The notes beneath the pieces were generated by a model, which was not told the origin of the DNA, searched no databases, and worked only from the letters and a program-made list of their open reading frames with translations. Below are positions 47,548-59,000 of a stretch of DNA of 64,000 nt, piece after piece; within the stretch, counting starts at the first letter, position 1; each line of letters starts with the position of its first letter. Origin of the DNA: Pseudofabraea citricarpa (lineage: Eukaryota > Ascomycota > Leotiomycetes > Helotiales > Dermateaceae); assembly GCA_029641185.1 (NCBI GenBank), contig JAPWGK010000001.1, positions 1,190,501 to 1,254,500 on the forward strand. Direction: 5' to 3'. Position numbers and translations under genes: made by a program.

Positions 47548-49675
47548 ATGGCCGACTTTGATATCGCTGCCAGCTTTATCCCCTCTCTCCACCAGCCATC
47601 CGCCCTACTGCCCATTGCTCGACATCGGCAAAGTCTGCTGTACCTGATTGAGACCTTTCCTGTCACCATCGTGGTTGGACAGACGGGCTCGGGAAAGACG
47701 ACCCAGATCCCACAATACCTCGATCAGGCAGGATGGTGTGCCAATGGCAAGATTATTGCAATCACTCAGGTATTTCCAACTGAGCCCTTTTTGGAAGAAC
47801 CCAGGCTGACCTCCTCAGCCTCGCCGAGTGGCAGCAACAACCGTAGCCGTCAGAGTCGCGGAAGAAGTAGGTTGCAAGCTGGGTGAAGATGTAGGGTATT
47901 CTATCCGTTTCGAGGATGTCACCTCAGCATCAACTCGGATCAAATTCTTGACCGATGGACTGTTGCTGAGGGAAGCTCTTGTCGACCCGTTATTATCACG
48001 TTATTCCGTCATCATGGTCGATGAAGCGCATGAGCGATCGTTGAGCACCGATATTCTTCTCGGGGTACTAAAGAAGATCTTGAAAAGAAGGAAAAATGAT
48101 CTACGGATTATTATTAGTAGTGCTACGCTTCAGGCCGAGGATTTTCTCAGTTTCTTCGCAGACGATTCAGATGTGAAGCCTAAAGCCGAAGAAGATTCAA
48201 TGACCTTGGATGAATTGATTGCTTCGGGTGGCCAAGCAGCGGATGGTTCTGCAGAAGTTGGCAAAATCATAAGTCTTGAAGGCAGGATGTATCCTGTGGA
48301 CACACTTTATTCAGCAAAGCCAGTTGAAGACTACCTTGAGAAGGCAGTTGAAACTGTGTTTGATATCCATACTAAAGAGCCAGATGGCGATATCTTAGTA
48401 TTTCTAACCGGACGAGAAGAGATTGATAGTGCTGTGCAAGCAATCTCCGAGCGAGCTGCGAACTTGCATCCAAGATCCCAAGCCTTGATGCCTCTGCCAC
48501 TCTACGCCGGCCTCTCGACAGAACAACAAATGTACATTTTCGAGCCCGCACCCGAAAATACGAGAAAAGTCATCTTCGCCACCAATATTGCAGAAGCGTC
48601 TATAACCATTGACGGAATCGTCTACGTGGTAGACAGTGGATTTGTCAAACTCCGCGCATATAACCCAACGACTGGAATCGAAACATTGACAGCAACATCA
48701 GTTTCTAAAGCTTCTGCAACCCAGAGAGCAGGCAGAGCAGGACGGACAAAACCGGGGAAGTGTTTTCGTCTATATACAGAAGCCACATTTACATCTCTGG
48801 CTGAAGCAACAGTACCCGAGATCCAACGATCAAATCTTGCGCCTGTGATCCTCCAGCTCAAGGCCCTGGGAATCGACAACATAGTACGCTTCCCATTCAT
48901 CACTTCACCACCAGCCGAGTTAGTGATCCGAGCGCTAGAATTGCTCTATTCACTCGGCGCCCTCGATAGCTATGCGAAGCTCACGCGACCACTAGGGATG
49001 CGTATGGCTGAAATTGCCATCGAGCCGATGATGGCCAAAACACTGCTAAGCGCACCGAGCTTCAACTGCCTGAGCGAGATGCTTAGCATCGCAGCCATGA
49101 CCTCTTCCTCTGGAGGCAACATATTCATCTCACATTCAGACAACAAGAAAGCCATCGAGACTACACGGCGTAAGTTCGCAACGGAAGAAGGGGACCACCT
49201 CACGCTGCTGAACGTCTATCAGACTTTTGTCACCAAGGGAAAGAAAGATGCGCAGTTCTGCAGGGAGAATTATCTGAATTATAAGATTTTATTGAAGGCT
49301 GTGAGTGTGCGCGCCCAGCTCAAGAGATACCTTGAGCGGTTTGGCATCGTAGTCGATGAAACACTGTCGAGAGATGCAAATCGTACCCCACTTGCCGTAG
49401 GAGGCCTCGACAAGGCAGAACAGATAAGAAGATGTCTGACAACAGGATTCTTTGCTCATGCAGCTAAGATGCAGCCAGATGGAACATTTAGAAACGTGGC
49501 TGGAGGCACAGTGTTGCATGCTCACCCCAGCTCACTCATGTTCAACCGCAAGGCTGACTGGGTAATTTTTCATGAAGTCATGGAAACGGGGAACAAGACT
49601 TTTATAAGAGATGTCACAAAGATTGAAAAGGGTTGGTTGGTGGAGTACGCTCCAGAGTTTTATAAGATCAAGTAG
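47548..49675 (+). CDS. DEAH-box ATP-dependent RNA helicase, DHX35 type
   Basis: Unwinds or remodels RNA; DHX35 orthologues are found in late spliceosomes. Exons 47548-47769 and 47819-49675 give 692 residues, close to the roughly 700 typical of DHX35. Motifs seen in order: GQTGSGKTT (Walker A, residues 44-52), PRRVAA (Ia), LTDGLLLRE (Ib), DEAH (142-145), SAT (175-177), FLTGREEI, TNIAEASITI, QRAGRAGRT (376-383, motif VI), then the winged-helix/ratchet region and an OB-fold ending in NRKADWVIFHEVMETGNKTF and KGWLVEYAPEFYKIK. Short N-terminus with no RS domain separates it from Prp22 and Prp16 types. Its stop lies 56 bp from that of the convergent dioxygenase, so the 3' UTRs must overlap. Confidence 0.9.
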
Positions 49676-49731
49676 GGCAGATAATCAAATCAAACTATTC
49701 AAGAACGGTCTAAGTAAAATAGCAAGCAGTT

Positions 49732-51249
49732 CTAGTAGTGGCACAATCCACCTGCATCGTCGTCGACAGTCCAAGTGCCTGCCAATCCGCAGAGCTCAAC
49801 ACCACCATCAGCGGACTCCCCGAGCTTTCCAAGGAAGAAATCTTCTTGTCCTCGGGGTCTTGAGCCCTTACTTATGTAGCGTCTTGCCCATGGCTCAATA
49901 GCAGGTTCGCCAGTCTCATCGCGTGCTTGCTTCAAGAAGGGAATGAGCGCGGTACCTCCTGTGCCCTTGAGGTTCTTCTTGCTTGCATCGTCCTTGACTA
50001 AGCGAGAGGATGATGCAATATCAAGTTTTCTGCGTGTTGCCACAGGACTCTTTGAGCGAGCACGGGATTCGCGTGATTTAAGCACAACGTATCGAGTCAC
50101 GATGTTGATGTGTATATCGCGGAAAGCACTCAACATGGCCAGACAGGCATCAAATGCGATGCGGAGATCAACATCGGAAGGATGCGCCTCAACGTAGTCT
50201 CTGATATTGGCAACTCGAGTGATATCTTCCAAGAAACGTCGGTGAGGACCAGGCATGTATTTGCGCATTTCGAGAAGAAAGTTGTTCTTGGGAGGTGGTG
50301 CAGTACCTTCGCGCTCGCTATCCGGGGAGGCATCTTTCTTCTCGCCTGTCGTGCGGTGCACGATCCCAAGAATGATATCAAAGAATTGGATGATAGAGCT
50401 TTGTGCATTGCTGCCTCCACTGTATTGCCGGTACGTTTCCGCACCGGTTGCATCTTGATAAACCACTCCATTAGGCAGGCCAGCCTCTTCCATATTCTTG
50501 CTGCCGGCAAGAAATGGTCGGATGCGATCATAGAAAACTCTAGGATCGCAACCTTCGTGCATACGCTGTAGCAAAGCGCCAAGATCATCCAACCTTTCGG
50601 CGAATCTCTGTAGACACAATGTTACCGTTGTACTATCATTAACCCTAGCTGCTTCGATGGCAGTAAGCATAAGGGGAATTGTTGGTGCGCCTCGAGCCTC
50701 AATTGCGACAGAGATCAGATAGAACCACGACTCGTCAATGGAACCAGTGAAGGTTGTGAGAGTCGCAAGATTCTCGAGATTGTCGACATGCTCATCTGCG
50801 AATAGCGGCTTGAAGTTCCAAAGGCAGACAGCAGCATAGGTAGCTACTGGAGGCACCTCAAGGTATTCGGAGATAGCGAGAAGAGGAACCGAGATGGCCG
50901 CTGGCAAGCGCTAGAATGTGTTAGTCGGTGTTGCTAGTAGGATCTAGAATGAGTTTACCTCTGAAGGGCTGTCACCGCCCCAGATATAACCATGCGCCAT
51001 GAAGCACAGCAACGAGTAGGCTCTCCGCCATTCTGAATCGTGTTCCAGACCGATGGTGGAGAGTACAGGAAGTCGATCAATGACTCCGCGCAAACGTTTG
51101 CTGAGAATCAGACCCTGAAGATTCGACACAATTGCTTCCCATTTGTGGTAGTATGGGTCGGGAAGTCTCTCGAGAGGTAGTTCGGCCGGAAGGAAACCAT
51201 ATTCTGGTGAGATTCCGTAATTGCCTATGTTGGGGACTGGTGGAAGCAT
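49732..51249 (-). CDS. Indoleamine 2,3-dioxygenase
   Basis: Haem enzyme that opens the indole ring of tryptophan to N-formylkynurenine, the first step of the kynurenine route to NAD. Exons 51249-50959 and 50910-49732 give 489 residues. Seen: the LPPVPNIGNYGISPEYGFLP start typical of fungal IDO, RLPAAISVPLLAISEYLEVPPVATYAAVCLWN, an FTGSIDESWFY block, YSGGSNAQSS matching the conserved substrate-loop GGSxxQSS, and FRDIHI with the likely proximal haem ligand His364. A charged insert (about residues 287-303, GEKKDASPDSEREGT) lies between conserved helices, as in other fungal members. The C-terminal 100 residues are basic and then variable. It is divergent from the vps23 gene and convergent with the helicase. 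Confidence 0.92.
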
Positions 51250-51678
51250 TCTAAAGTGATTTGGTGGAAAGTGTTTATTCGATCCTGACGCAAGGTGTAT
51301 ACAGATCTTGTCCGATACACCTCAGCCTTTTGAAATATATGTATGTTTGGATCATGAACTATAAAGCAACAACGTGGACAATGCAAAAAAAGAAGGCGGC
51401 GTGTTTGATGTTTTGTAGAGAATCAACGCCCCTCCATCTGAATTATCAAGCAAAGCCGAGACAGCGCCATGACAGGCCATAATCTTCCGCGCGGCCGAGA
51501 ACTCCGCAGAGGGCCAATCGATTCATTCATTGGTGGGGTAACCGAGTCCTCCGATAAGCGGCGATTAGAAAGATGGTTGAGTATCACATGACAAAGCCCC
51601 AAACAAACGTGACAAGCTTGCTGGAACTGGCCCAGAATAGCTTCATGTTTTGCCAAGCCATGACTTCACTTGGTAATA
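51250..51678. promoter_or_regulatory. Bidirectional promoter of dioxygenase and vps23
   Basis: 429 bp between divergent start codons of IDO (51249) and vps23 (51679). No specific factor site was identified with confidence. Confidence 0.45.
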
Positions 51679-53450
51679 ATGGCCGCTGTACAACAGCGCG
51701 TGCTGAACTGGCTCTACAGCGTGCTGATGAGCGTGAGTTCTGCGCATTTTCAGATCCAATCTGCCATGCTAATCAAGCCTATGTAGGAGTACAGAGATGT
51801 GAATCGATCATATGGTGACGTTGCTCAGACGCTCTCGCATTACTCCTCACTTTCCCCCAGGACGGATGTCTACAGTACACTTCTACCTGTTCTTTATCAC
51901 CCTACAGCTTCATGAGCTAATTTGGACGCATAGCTTTTGAGAATGGAACGTCGGCGCTCCTTCTTCATCTTTCGGGCACCCTACCCGTCACATTTCGAGG
52001 CACAACATATAGATTTCCGATAGCACTATGGGTTCCTCATGGATATCCCTACGAAGCGCCTTTGGTATATGTAACTCCAACAGAAGGGATGGTTGTAAGG
52101 GCAGGACAGCATGTAGATCCACAAGGAAAGGTGTATCATCCATACTTGGTGGGATGGGCAGAATTCTGGGATGTAAGTATATATAAGATTTTGAATGCCA
52201 GAAATTTAGCATTTGCTGATGTTGGTCGCAACTAGAAATCCAATATCCTCGACTTTCTAGCAATACTGCGGGAGGTATTTGCAAAAGAACCTCCTGTCAT
52301 TGCGAGACAGCAACAGAATGCGCCGCCTCGTCCTACCCCGCCACCAATACCTCCTCCACCAAACATGGGACGGCCTCAGGGAATAGAATCTCCTGCCCCA
52401 ATGTCTCAACCACCTCCACCTCCTCCAAAGCCAAATCAAACTCCCCAGCCATATTCTCCTGGTCCGTCACGACGAGACAATGGTCCTCCTCTACCACCCT
52501 TACCTGGGCAGGACAGGAATCAATATGGCCCACCAATACCCCAACACCCAAATGGACAATATCATCAACCGCAGAGAAGCAGTAGTCTTCGATATGATAA
52601 CGCTCCACCATTGCCACCTCAACCACCTCAACCACCAATACCACAGAACCCAAGAGACTCGACCTATAGTCCAGTCAGCCCCCTTACCCCCGAAGCTCAG
52701 CACAGAGGACCGATTTATAGCCAAATGCAAGCAGAACAATACCCACAACATCCACAGGCGTATCAGCAATCTCATGGACAAAATATTCCTCCATCTTATA
52801 TGCAGCCACAACATGCACAACAATATGCACAATATCAACCAGCACCGCAAACCAAACCTCCCCCACCACCTGACCTTCTCGATGCACCCTTAACGCTCGA
52901 AATTCCGACAACACCTCAGAACATCCCAGGTCCACCGATTCCACCAAATCCCGAAAAGGACCAATTACTCCAAAACATCGGAAGGGCACTTCAACAGCAG
53001 CGCCAGCGAACCCATCAGCAAACCGTGACGTCTCTTCCGGGCTTGCAGTCGCAACACAAGGCTATGCTCACCACGCTACAAAACATGCAGAACGAAATCT
53101 CAGCATTGGAGTCGCTCTCTGCCACATTGCAGAGTAACACCACAATCCTGCATACTGCACTCCACGATGCAGATGCCGTGATCGAATCGAGCCAGCACCG
53201 CGCCCCACCAGGGGTCGACGAGATCCTGGTAGCCCCAACTGTGGTAGGGAACCAACTGTATGAGCTCGTGAGTGAAGAGAGAAGTTTGGGCGATGCGCTT
53301 TTTGTGCTTGGTCGAGCAGTCGAGAGAGGCAGGATCAGTCCTGCGGTATTCGCTAAGATGACAAGAGGCTTAGCGAGGGAGTGGTACCTGAAAAAGGCTC
53401 TTGTGAAGAAGATTGGTAAGGGAATGGGTTTAAATACTGGCACATATTAA
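51679..53450 (+). CDS. vps23: ESCRT-I subunit Vps23/TSG101
   Basis: Binds ubiquitinated cargo and starts multivesicular-body sorting at endosomes; in moulds it also serves pH signalling through the Rim/Pal pathway. Exons 51679-51732, 51787-51874, 51934-52172 and 52236-53450 give 531 residues. Seen: an N-terminal UEV domain (about 1-145) with VYTFENGTSALLLHLSGTLP, FPIALWVPHGYPYEAPLVYV and GKVYHPYLVGW, lacking the catalytic Cys as expected; a long Pro/Gln-rich linker (about 170-370); a coiled coil (about 380-445, QNMQNEISALESLSATLQSN); and the C-terminal steadiness box DALFVLGRAVERGRISPAVF with REWYLKKALVKKIGKGMG. All parts of a full-length Vps23 are present. The first exon is only 54 nt. Confidence 0.95.
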
Positions 53451-53654
53451 GATGCAAGTAGACTTAGAAAACAAGATGATTCTTCCATCCATCACCAGCC
53501 TACTGATCTCACACATCATGGTGCAACATGTAGAGGTAAAGGAAACAAAAAAAACCCAATTATCTATATACTTTTTCCGAACTCCCTTCTCTTGTCTTCT
53601 GCAGCTACCCTACTCTTCCGCGCTCGCTCCTATCTACACACCTGATGTATCAGG

Positions 53655-55787
53655 TCAAACGGGAACTCGGATTCTCAAGCTATCTCCACTCTTCTCCCTA
53701 ACCTTTGCCCTATCCTTGTCTTTGCCTCTCTCCTTTTCCTTCTCCCTGCTAGCACTGATTCTTTCCTGGAACCCTTTACAGAGCGCCTTCATCCTCTTCA
53801 TCTCAGCCAAGCGAAGCGGTTTCGGCTGCCGCAATCCACACTCTACCTCCTTGATGATCAAATCCAGATTCTCCTCGTCCTTATCCTTATCCTTGCCCCC
53901 GTATTTCTCTTTCTCTCTTTCTCTCTCTTGAATCTCACTCCATAACCCGACTTTAGACTTCGCGGATCGGTTTTCCCTCTCTTTCTTGCCATCGTATCGA
54001 TCTACATAGATTTCTGCGTCTCCACTGGACATATCCTCGCCTTTTAAGAACGAGTATGCCGGTCCGCTCTTGAACGAGAATGATTTGCCGAATTTTCGTA
54101 TCGTGCCACTACTGTGGCTGTTGCTTCCTCGAAACTGCCGCTCGATCTTCTCCTTGCCTTTAGCTATGCTTTCGAACAGTTTAATCTTGTCGCCAATTTT
54201 GCTCTTCAGGGCGTGTTGCTTCTCTGATTGTGAGGTGGACTTGATTGAAGGACGTGTTAGTGAAGGGGCCTTTTGGGACTCGGATTCGAGATCAGGCTTG
54301 GGATTGGGGATGTGAAGAACACTGGAAGTTCTTTGGAAACCCTGCAGGTCTGTATGGGGTATATAAGGGGATATTTGCTTGATGTTGGCTGCTTTAGACG
54401 TTTTTATAAACCCCAGATGAGAAGTGGAGTCTTTGGAGAAAGAGCCATCAAATAATCTCCTTAGGCTTGCTATCTTAGACCCGATTTTCCCCACGGGTTT
54501 TGGGGATTCGAAAACTGTACTCCACGAGGACTGTCTCGAGTTCTCCCCATCGTTATTGCTGATCCGAAGCGGTGAATTCTTTCTTCTCTCGCGGTAGATG
54601 GCTTCTACTTTGTCACTTAGATTACGTCTTCGGCTGTGAATAGGTCGGTGGTTCGAGCCTGTAGGTACAATGCTTTGACCTCGACAGTACTCCTTGAAAG
54701 GACTTGTTGTTTGCGTGTATGATTCCGGTGGACTCCAGATCTTTTCTTGGATCGAGCCGGGAAGTATGGTGTCCTTACGAAGGAGCGCTCGTCCTCGTGC
54801 TGGCAGGTGGCTGTTATCTGTATAAACGTCGCTTAATTTGACCTTAGGAGGCGATGGCGTGTAATTGAGCTTTGGTTTTGGAGGCGTTGGTAGTGATGGT
54901 GCAGACAATCCAAAAGATGTCATTGGTTGTTTAGTTACTGATGCTTGAGAACTTGGTGATAACTTCGTGGGCGTCATTGGAAATATGCCAGCTGGTCTTT
55001 TCCTCTCCTGAGGGCTTCCAGACGCTTGTGAGCCTGTTGTCAACTTGTTGGGTGTAATTGGAATTGTGCCGATTGGTCTTAGTCTCTGTTGTGAGCTTTC
55101 TGGTCCGTATGTCGTTATTTCTTTGTGGGGAGAAGGTGTTGTCGGTGGAGCAGTAGTGTGGAAGATTTTGCTTGGATGGCGGACGATTGAGTGCTCTCCC
55201 TTCTCTGGAGCTGGCAATGCTGTATTTTACCATCAATTAATAGCCCAAGGCGGCAGAAACTGCCAGAAAGTCCACTCACCGCGATCAAAAAACCTGATCC
55301 GATCCTTGATACTCTTGCTCGTTCTATTAATGTCGATGCTCCTAATCACATCAAGACTCCTCCCGCTTCTAAGCACTCCCTTGTCTGAAACTTGATCATC
55401 GCAAAGTCGAACGTCTTCGCCATAAGAAGTACCGGCCGTCTCCAAGTTGTTTCTATCCGTAAATACATCATCTTCCTCTCTGCGTATGTCCGGACTGAAA
55501 ATCGTAGGCAGCTGTTGGTTATGGTCTATACTCAGGCGTGTTCTCTTCCTCACAAGCTGTAGTGGCGCAGGGTGGAGCTCTTGTGTAGCTAAAGCATCGA
55601 GACTGGCTGTGTCCAGAGCCTCGAAGCGGCTTATTAGTGGTACAAGTTTGATAGACGGTTTGCGCTGGAGTAAATGCGCCGAGTTAGGTCTGCTTTGAGG
55701 ACTCCATGTCGCTGAGGAGCGACCTTTTGGCACTGGAAAGTAGGACTCCGAGCCTTGAGATGTGGATTTAACCTCTGATGGTGTCAT
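53655..55787 (-). CDS. Conserved basic, disordered fungal protein of unknown function with repeated KIxxLF(D/E)-like motifs
   Basis: Exons 55787-55280 and 55219-53655 give 690 residues. I recognise no catalytic domain. Seen: four short look-alike motifs, LVPLISRFEA (49-57), SIKDRIRFFDRA (159-170), SKIASLRRLFDG (417-428) and SKIGDKIKLFES (509-520), and a weaker NLSDKVEAIYRERR (369-382). An internal near-duplication occurs at about 217-242 and 243-267 (RPIGTIPITPNKL versus RPAGIFPMTPTKL). The C-terminal 130 residues are very rich in Lys, Glu, Arg and Asp and probably helical, including KPLRLAEMKRMKALCKGF. The intron splits the second motif. No membrane segment or signal peptide. The repeated motifs suggest multiple docking sites for one partner. 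It converges with vps23, 204 bp apart. Confidence 0.75.
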
Positions 55788-56339
55788 GGTTCACCTGGTT
55801 TTATCTGTCTCTTGATCGCTCAGTAGTTTTATTCAGACAAGTCTCAATAGGCGTTGTGAGATGACACAATCACGACAGTGTGGAGGTGGTCAATTGAAGA
55901 TGAAAAGAATTTATTTCATTGAGTAAGAAGCTCAATTGAGCCAGTAAACATGCGTACTTGCTCAATTGGTAGCTAAAAGGCTCTGCCCTGGGGAAGGAAC
56001 GCTGCCTCGCTTTTTGATGTCACCTCCACCCAACCTTGCTAAACTCCCATTCTTACATTAAAAATGGCAAAGCACCAGCCAAAAATCCCAAGGAAGCTTG
56101 CAACTGCAGGAAAGGTACCTTGCCTCGCCCGCTATGTATGAACAGTCATCATCGTTATCCATATCATCATCACCATGGATTCGGAAGAATGAAAAGGATC
56201 GCTGGTCATATATGACACCAAGGTGACGTCCCAGCAACATCACCACCTTCTATCAAACAAAAGAAACCCTCTCTCAACTTTTCGATCTTCAGCGACTCCT
56301 CGTCAGCTACTGCCAGTTGTTGTTTCTTTCAAATCTGGC
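55788..56339. other. Intergenic between receptor stop and upstream gene start
   Basis: Promoter of the unknown basic protein gene and 3' flank of the receptor gene. Several CAATTGAG/CTCAATTG half-palindromes occur at 55890-55970. No gene recognised. Confidence 0.45.
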
Positions 56340-57570
56340 TCACTCTCTCTTGTGGGTTCCGCCGATGCTGGCTACACTGAAAGTCCTATCAACGCGAACA
56401 CCCAAGCTCTCCAAGTCAATCTCGGTGCTGTCTCTGGAACGTGGTGAGGCCGGCTCGATTCTGGTGTCGATGGTGGTAGGGTTGATGGTGCTAAGTGGTG
56501 AGATACTGCCCTTTCTCTCGGCCCGGAAATCGAGCCCGGAATTTGGTACCCCAGTCGATGTGCTGCCCCAGAACTTGCGTTGGGATGAGACGTCAGAGCT
56601 TGGCTGTGAGGCTGTCGAGAACGAGAGGTTGATGGATGGCAATGCAGAATCCGTAAGCATACCAGCCCAGATGGCGGAGAATGGGAGGAGGAGTGCGACC
56701 ATGGTAAGTGCAATAGAACCAGCTTCGGGAAAACCTGGAGTAGCGACATATTCGAGAGAGGCGAAGATTGCTAGAGAGAAGAAATCAGTTGAGCACTTGT
56801 ATATTGCAGAGAGACCAAAACTTACAAGGGATAATCATAGTGCAGCAACCCCCAATGGCAAGGATTTGCATAGCACTGTATTGCTTCCAGCCTTGGCGCT
56901 TGCGAACGTACAATGTTCGAACGAGCTTTCCAGTGAAAACCAAGGAGAAGAACCAGATGGAAGCTGTCTCGGTTGAAAGTGCTCCAAGGGAAATCCAACG
57001 GTCGTCGTATGATGCCTCGGCATCCACAATCTTGATGGATACCACGACAGTCAGAGCAAAGCGAAAGCCAACAGCAACGCCGAAGATGATGAAAGCAAAT
57101 GCCATGAGGGTGTAGCGATACTTGTCAGCCATGGCCTTGCAAACACTATGTGCCTGAAGAACAAGAGAGCCATTGATAGTGGTGGTGAGGAAAAGTGGAA
57201 TGATACAAGCGGTGACGCTGCTGGCATACGCATTTCGTGGTATGGTGCTGTAATCCAGAGCAAAGACATTGTAGAACTCATCCCAGGGGCCGACAAAGAA
57301 CAGAGCAAAGAGGAGAGCTCTCAAGAAGGCGAGGACAAGCGACAGGAGGTTGAGAATGTGTAGCGTCTTCCACTTGTGGGACTCCTTGACGAAGACCAAT
57401 ACGATAGCGAACATGAGAAGCGAAGCTCCCATCTGAGAACCGAAGTTGATGCAACAGCCGATGCTGTAGCGCTTGTATTGGTCGACATCACCAACAGTGA
57501 ATGTGATCGGGGTAACACCGTCCCTGGAAAGAAGGGTGAGGTTCTGGGAGTACACGTCGAAGCCCGACAT
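56340..57570 (-). CDS. ste2: Alpha-factor-type pheromone receptor (Ste2/PreB family GPCR)
   Basis: Seven-helix receptor for the peptide pheromone; signals through a heterotrimeric G protein and MAP kinases in mating, and in moulds also in chemotropism. Exons 57570-56826 and 56770-56340 give 391 residues, usual for Pezizomycotina. I start at the ATG at 57570 (MSGFDVYSQNLTLLSRDG), which gives the short external N-terminus with an N-glycosylation site (NLT); the longer upstream frame is leader. Seen: CINFGSQMGASLLMFAIVLV (helix 1), TLHILNLLSLVLAFLRALLFALFF (helix 2), GSLVLQAHSVCKAM, and helix 7 with GSIALTMVALLLPFSAIWAG in exon 2. The Ser/Thr-rich cytoplasmic tail is suited to phosphorylation and receptor internalisation. 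The intron falls near helix 6/7. Confidence 0.92.
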
Positions 57571-59000
57571 GATGAGAGCGTTGCTGATAAAATCTTGTTG
57601 GCCCGGAGTTTTTCGGTAAGCTGAGGGAGATTTTGAGGGTTTCCGTGAAGAGGGGGCAGATGTGGGGTTGTTATGAAAGAGTGCAAGAACGAGAAAGGAT
57701 TGTAGTGATTGAGAGAGGGAGAGAGGTAGAGGAAGAGGAGTTGAAGTTGGATTGATATATAGGCGTTGGGTTTGAGAAGCTCTGGGAGACAATGTCTTGT
57801 GGAGATAATAGGAAGCGGTGGAGTTGAGATTATCCAGCTACAGATAATCAGAGCTTCTAGACAATATCAGCGAGAACAATGGTAGTACATGATGGCCCAG
57901 AATCAGGAGGGTTTGGTGTCACTCAGTCAGTCGCCGTCGACACTAGCAGCTAGCAGGAGTAGCACAACCTCTCCAGTTGGAAGCAGGGGAAGAGCTGAGC
58001 AGGCACAGATATTGCTATTACCATTGGCCACACGGGGAGGAAATGAAGCCATACGGAAGCCGTGGACATCTGGCCCTGTAAAGCTTGACATTTCTGAGGA
58101 CAATGGAAAGACATGCAAAAACGCGCTAAAGTGCTTAATATTGTTCTTCAGAAACAAACCATATCCAAACCGGCCGATCGCTTGATCATGGCCACCCAGC
58201 TTGCGGCGGCAACGCGAGACCCCTCTCAAGAACGCCTCGCACTTTCAGACACGTCATTAAAGAACTTGTGATAATCTCCCCGTCTGGGTCCCTGGTCCCG
58301 TTGGAGATCTACCAACACGTAGCACGACGTCTCGCCAGGCACGGTAAGCGACGGGCACTAAGGAGAATAATTTACACGTGACTCCATACACTTTTCGAAT
58401 CTCCTCGTTCTTTGTTGAACCAAGGCAAACAAATTGCCCGGCGGCGTTGGCGTCAGGTTGCTCAAGGATGCTGCACATGACGAATAGTTGCAGGAAGGTA
58501 ACCGTCACTCGATTCTGCATTCCTGCATTCCTGCCCCTAGCCAGTCTGCCATCCTCGCCATCTAATTCGCCAGTGCACCTACAGCATCATGACATCCAAC
58601 TCTCCGTGATACGAAGACACGGGCACGCGGATTACTTATCAATTACGATGCCCATAACTGGGGACATCTGATCAAAGTACCATTATACATACATTAACCA
58701 CACTCTATCTCAGTGCCTTGGAGCTAACAACAACGCCTTCGCGATACAAAAAAGCAACAGTTGTTTCGCGTGAGGTGCAAGACCACCCAATAGAACCTCC
58801 TCCCCTCATGAAATTCAAGCAAGCTCTAGCGCCGCTCTGTACAACGAAGAAAAAAAGGGTATGTAGTTTTGTAGAGAAAGGGAAAAAAGTAGAAAAGAAA
58901 GCATGCTCCGCTACGATGCTCATCAGAAGAAGAAACCGTCTATCATCCCACGTTCATATGTATACCCAACGTCTTTCATATTCATGTCCTTAGTCATCCA
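57571..59000. other. Intergenic: receptor promoter and kinase 3' flank
   Basis: About 1.4 kb with no supportable gene. The 57571-57800 part is purine-rich on the plus strand (CT-rich leader on the minus strand). Short open frames at 57889-58671 have no motifs. Confidence 0.45.

Noticed and set aside
54645..54665. GGTTCGAGCC resembling a tRNA B box
   Set aside because: Inside the coding sequence of the unknown protein, with no acceptor stem or A box at the right distance; no tRNA was found in the window.
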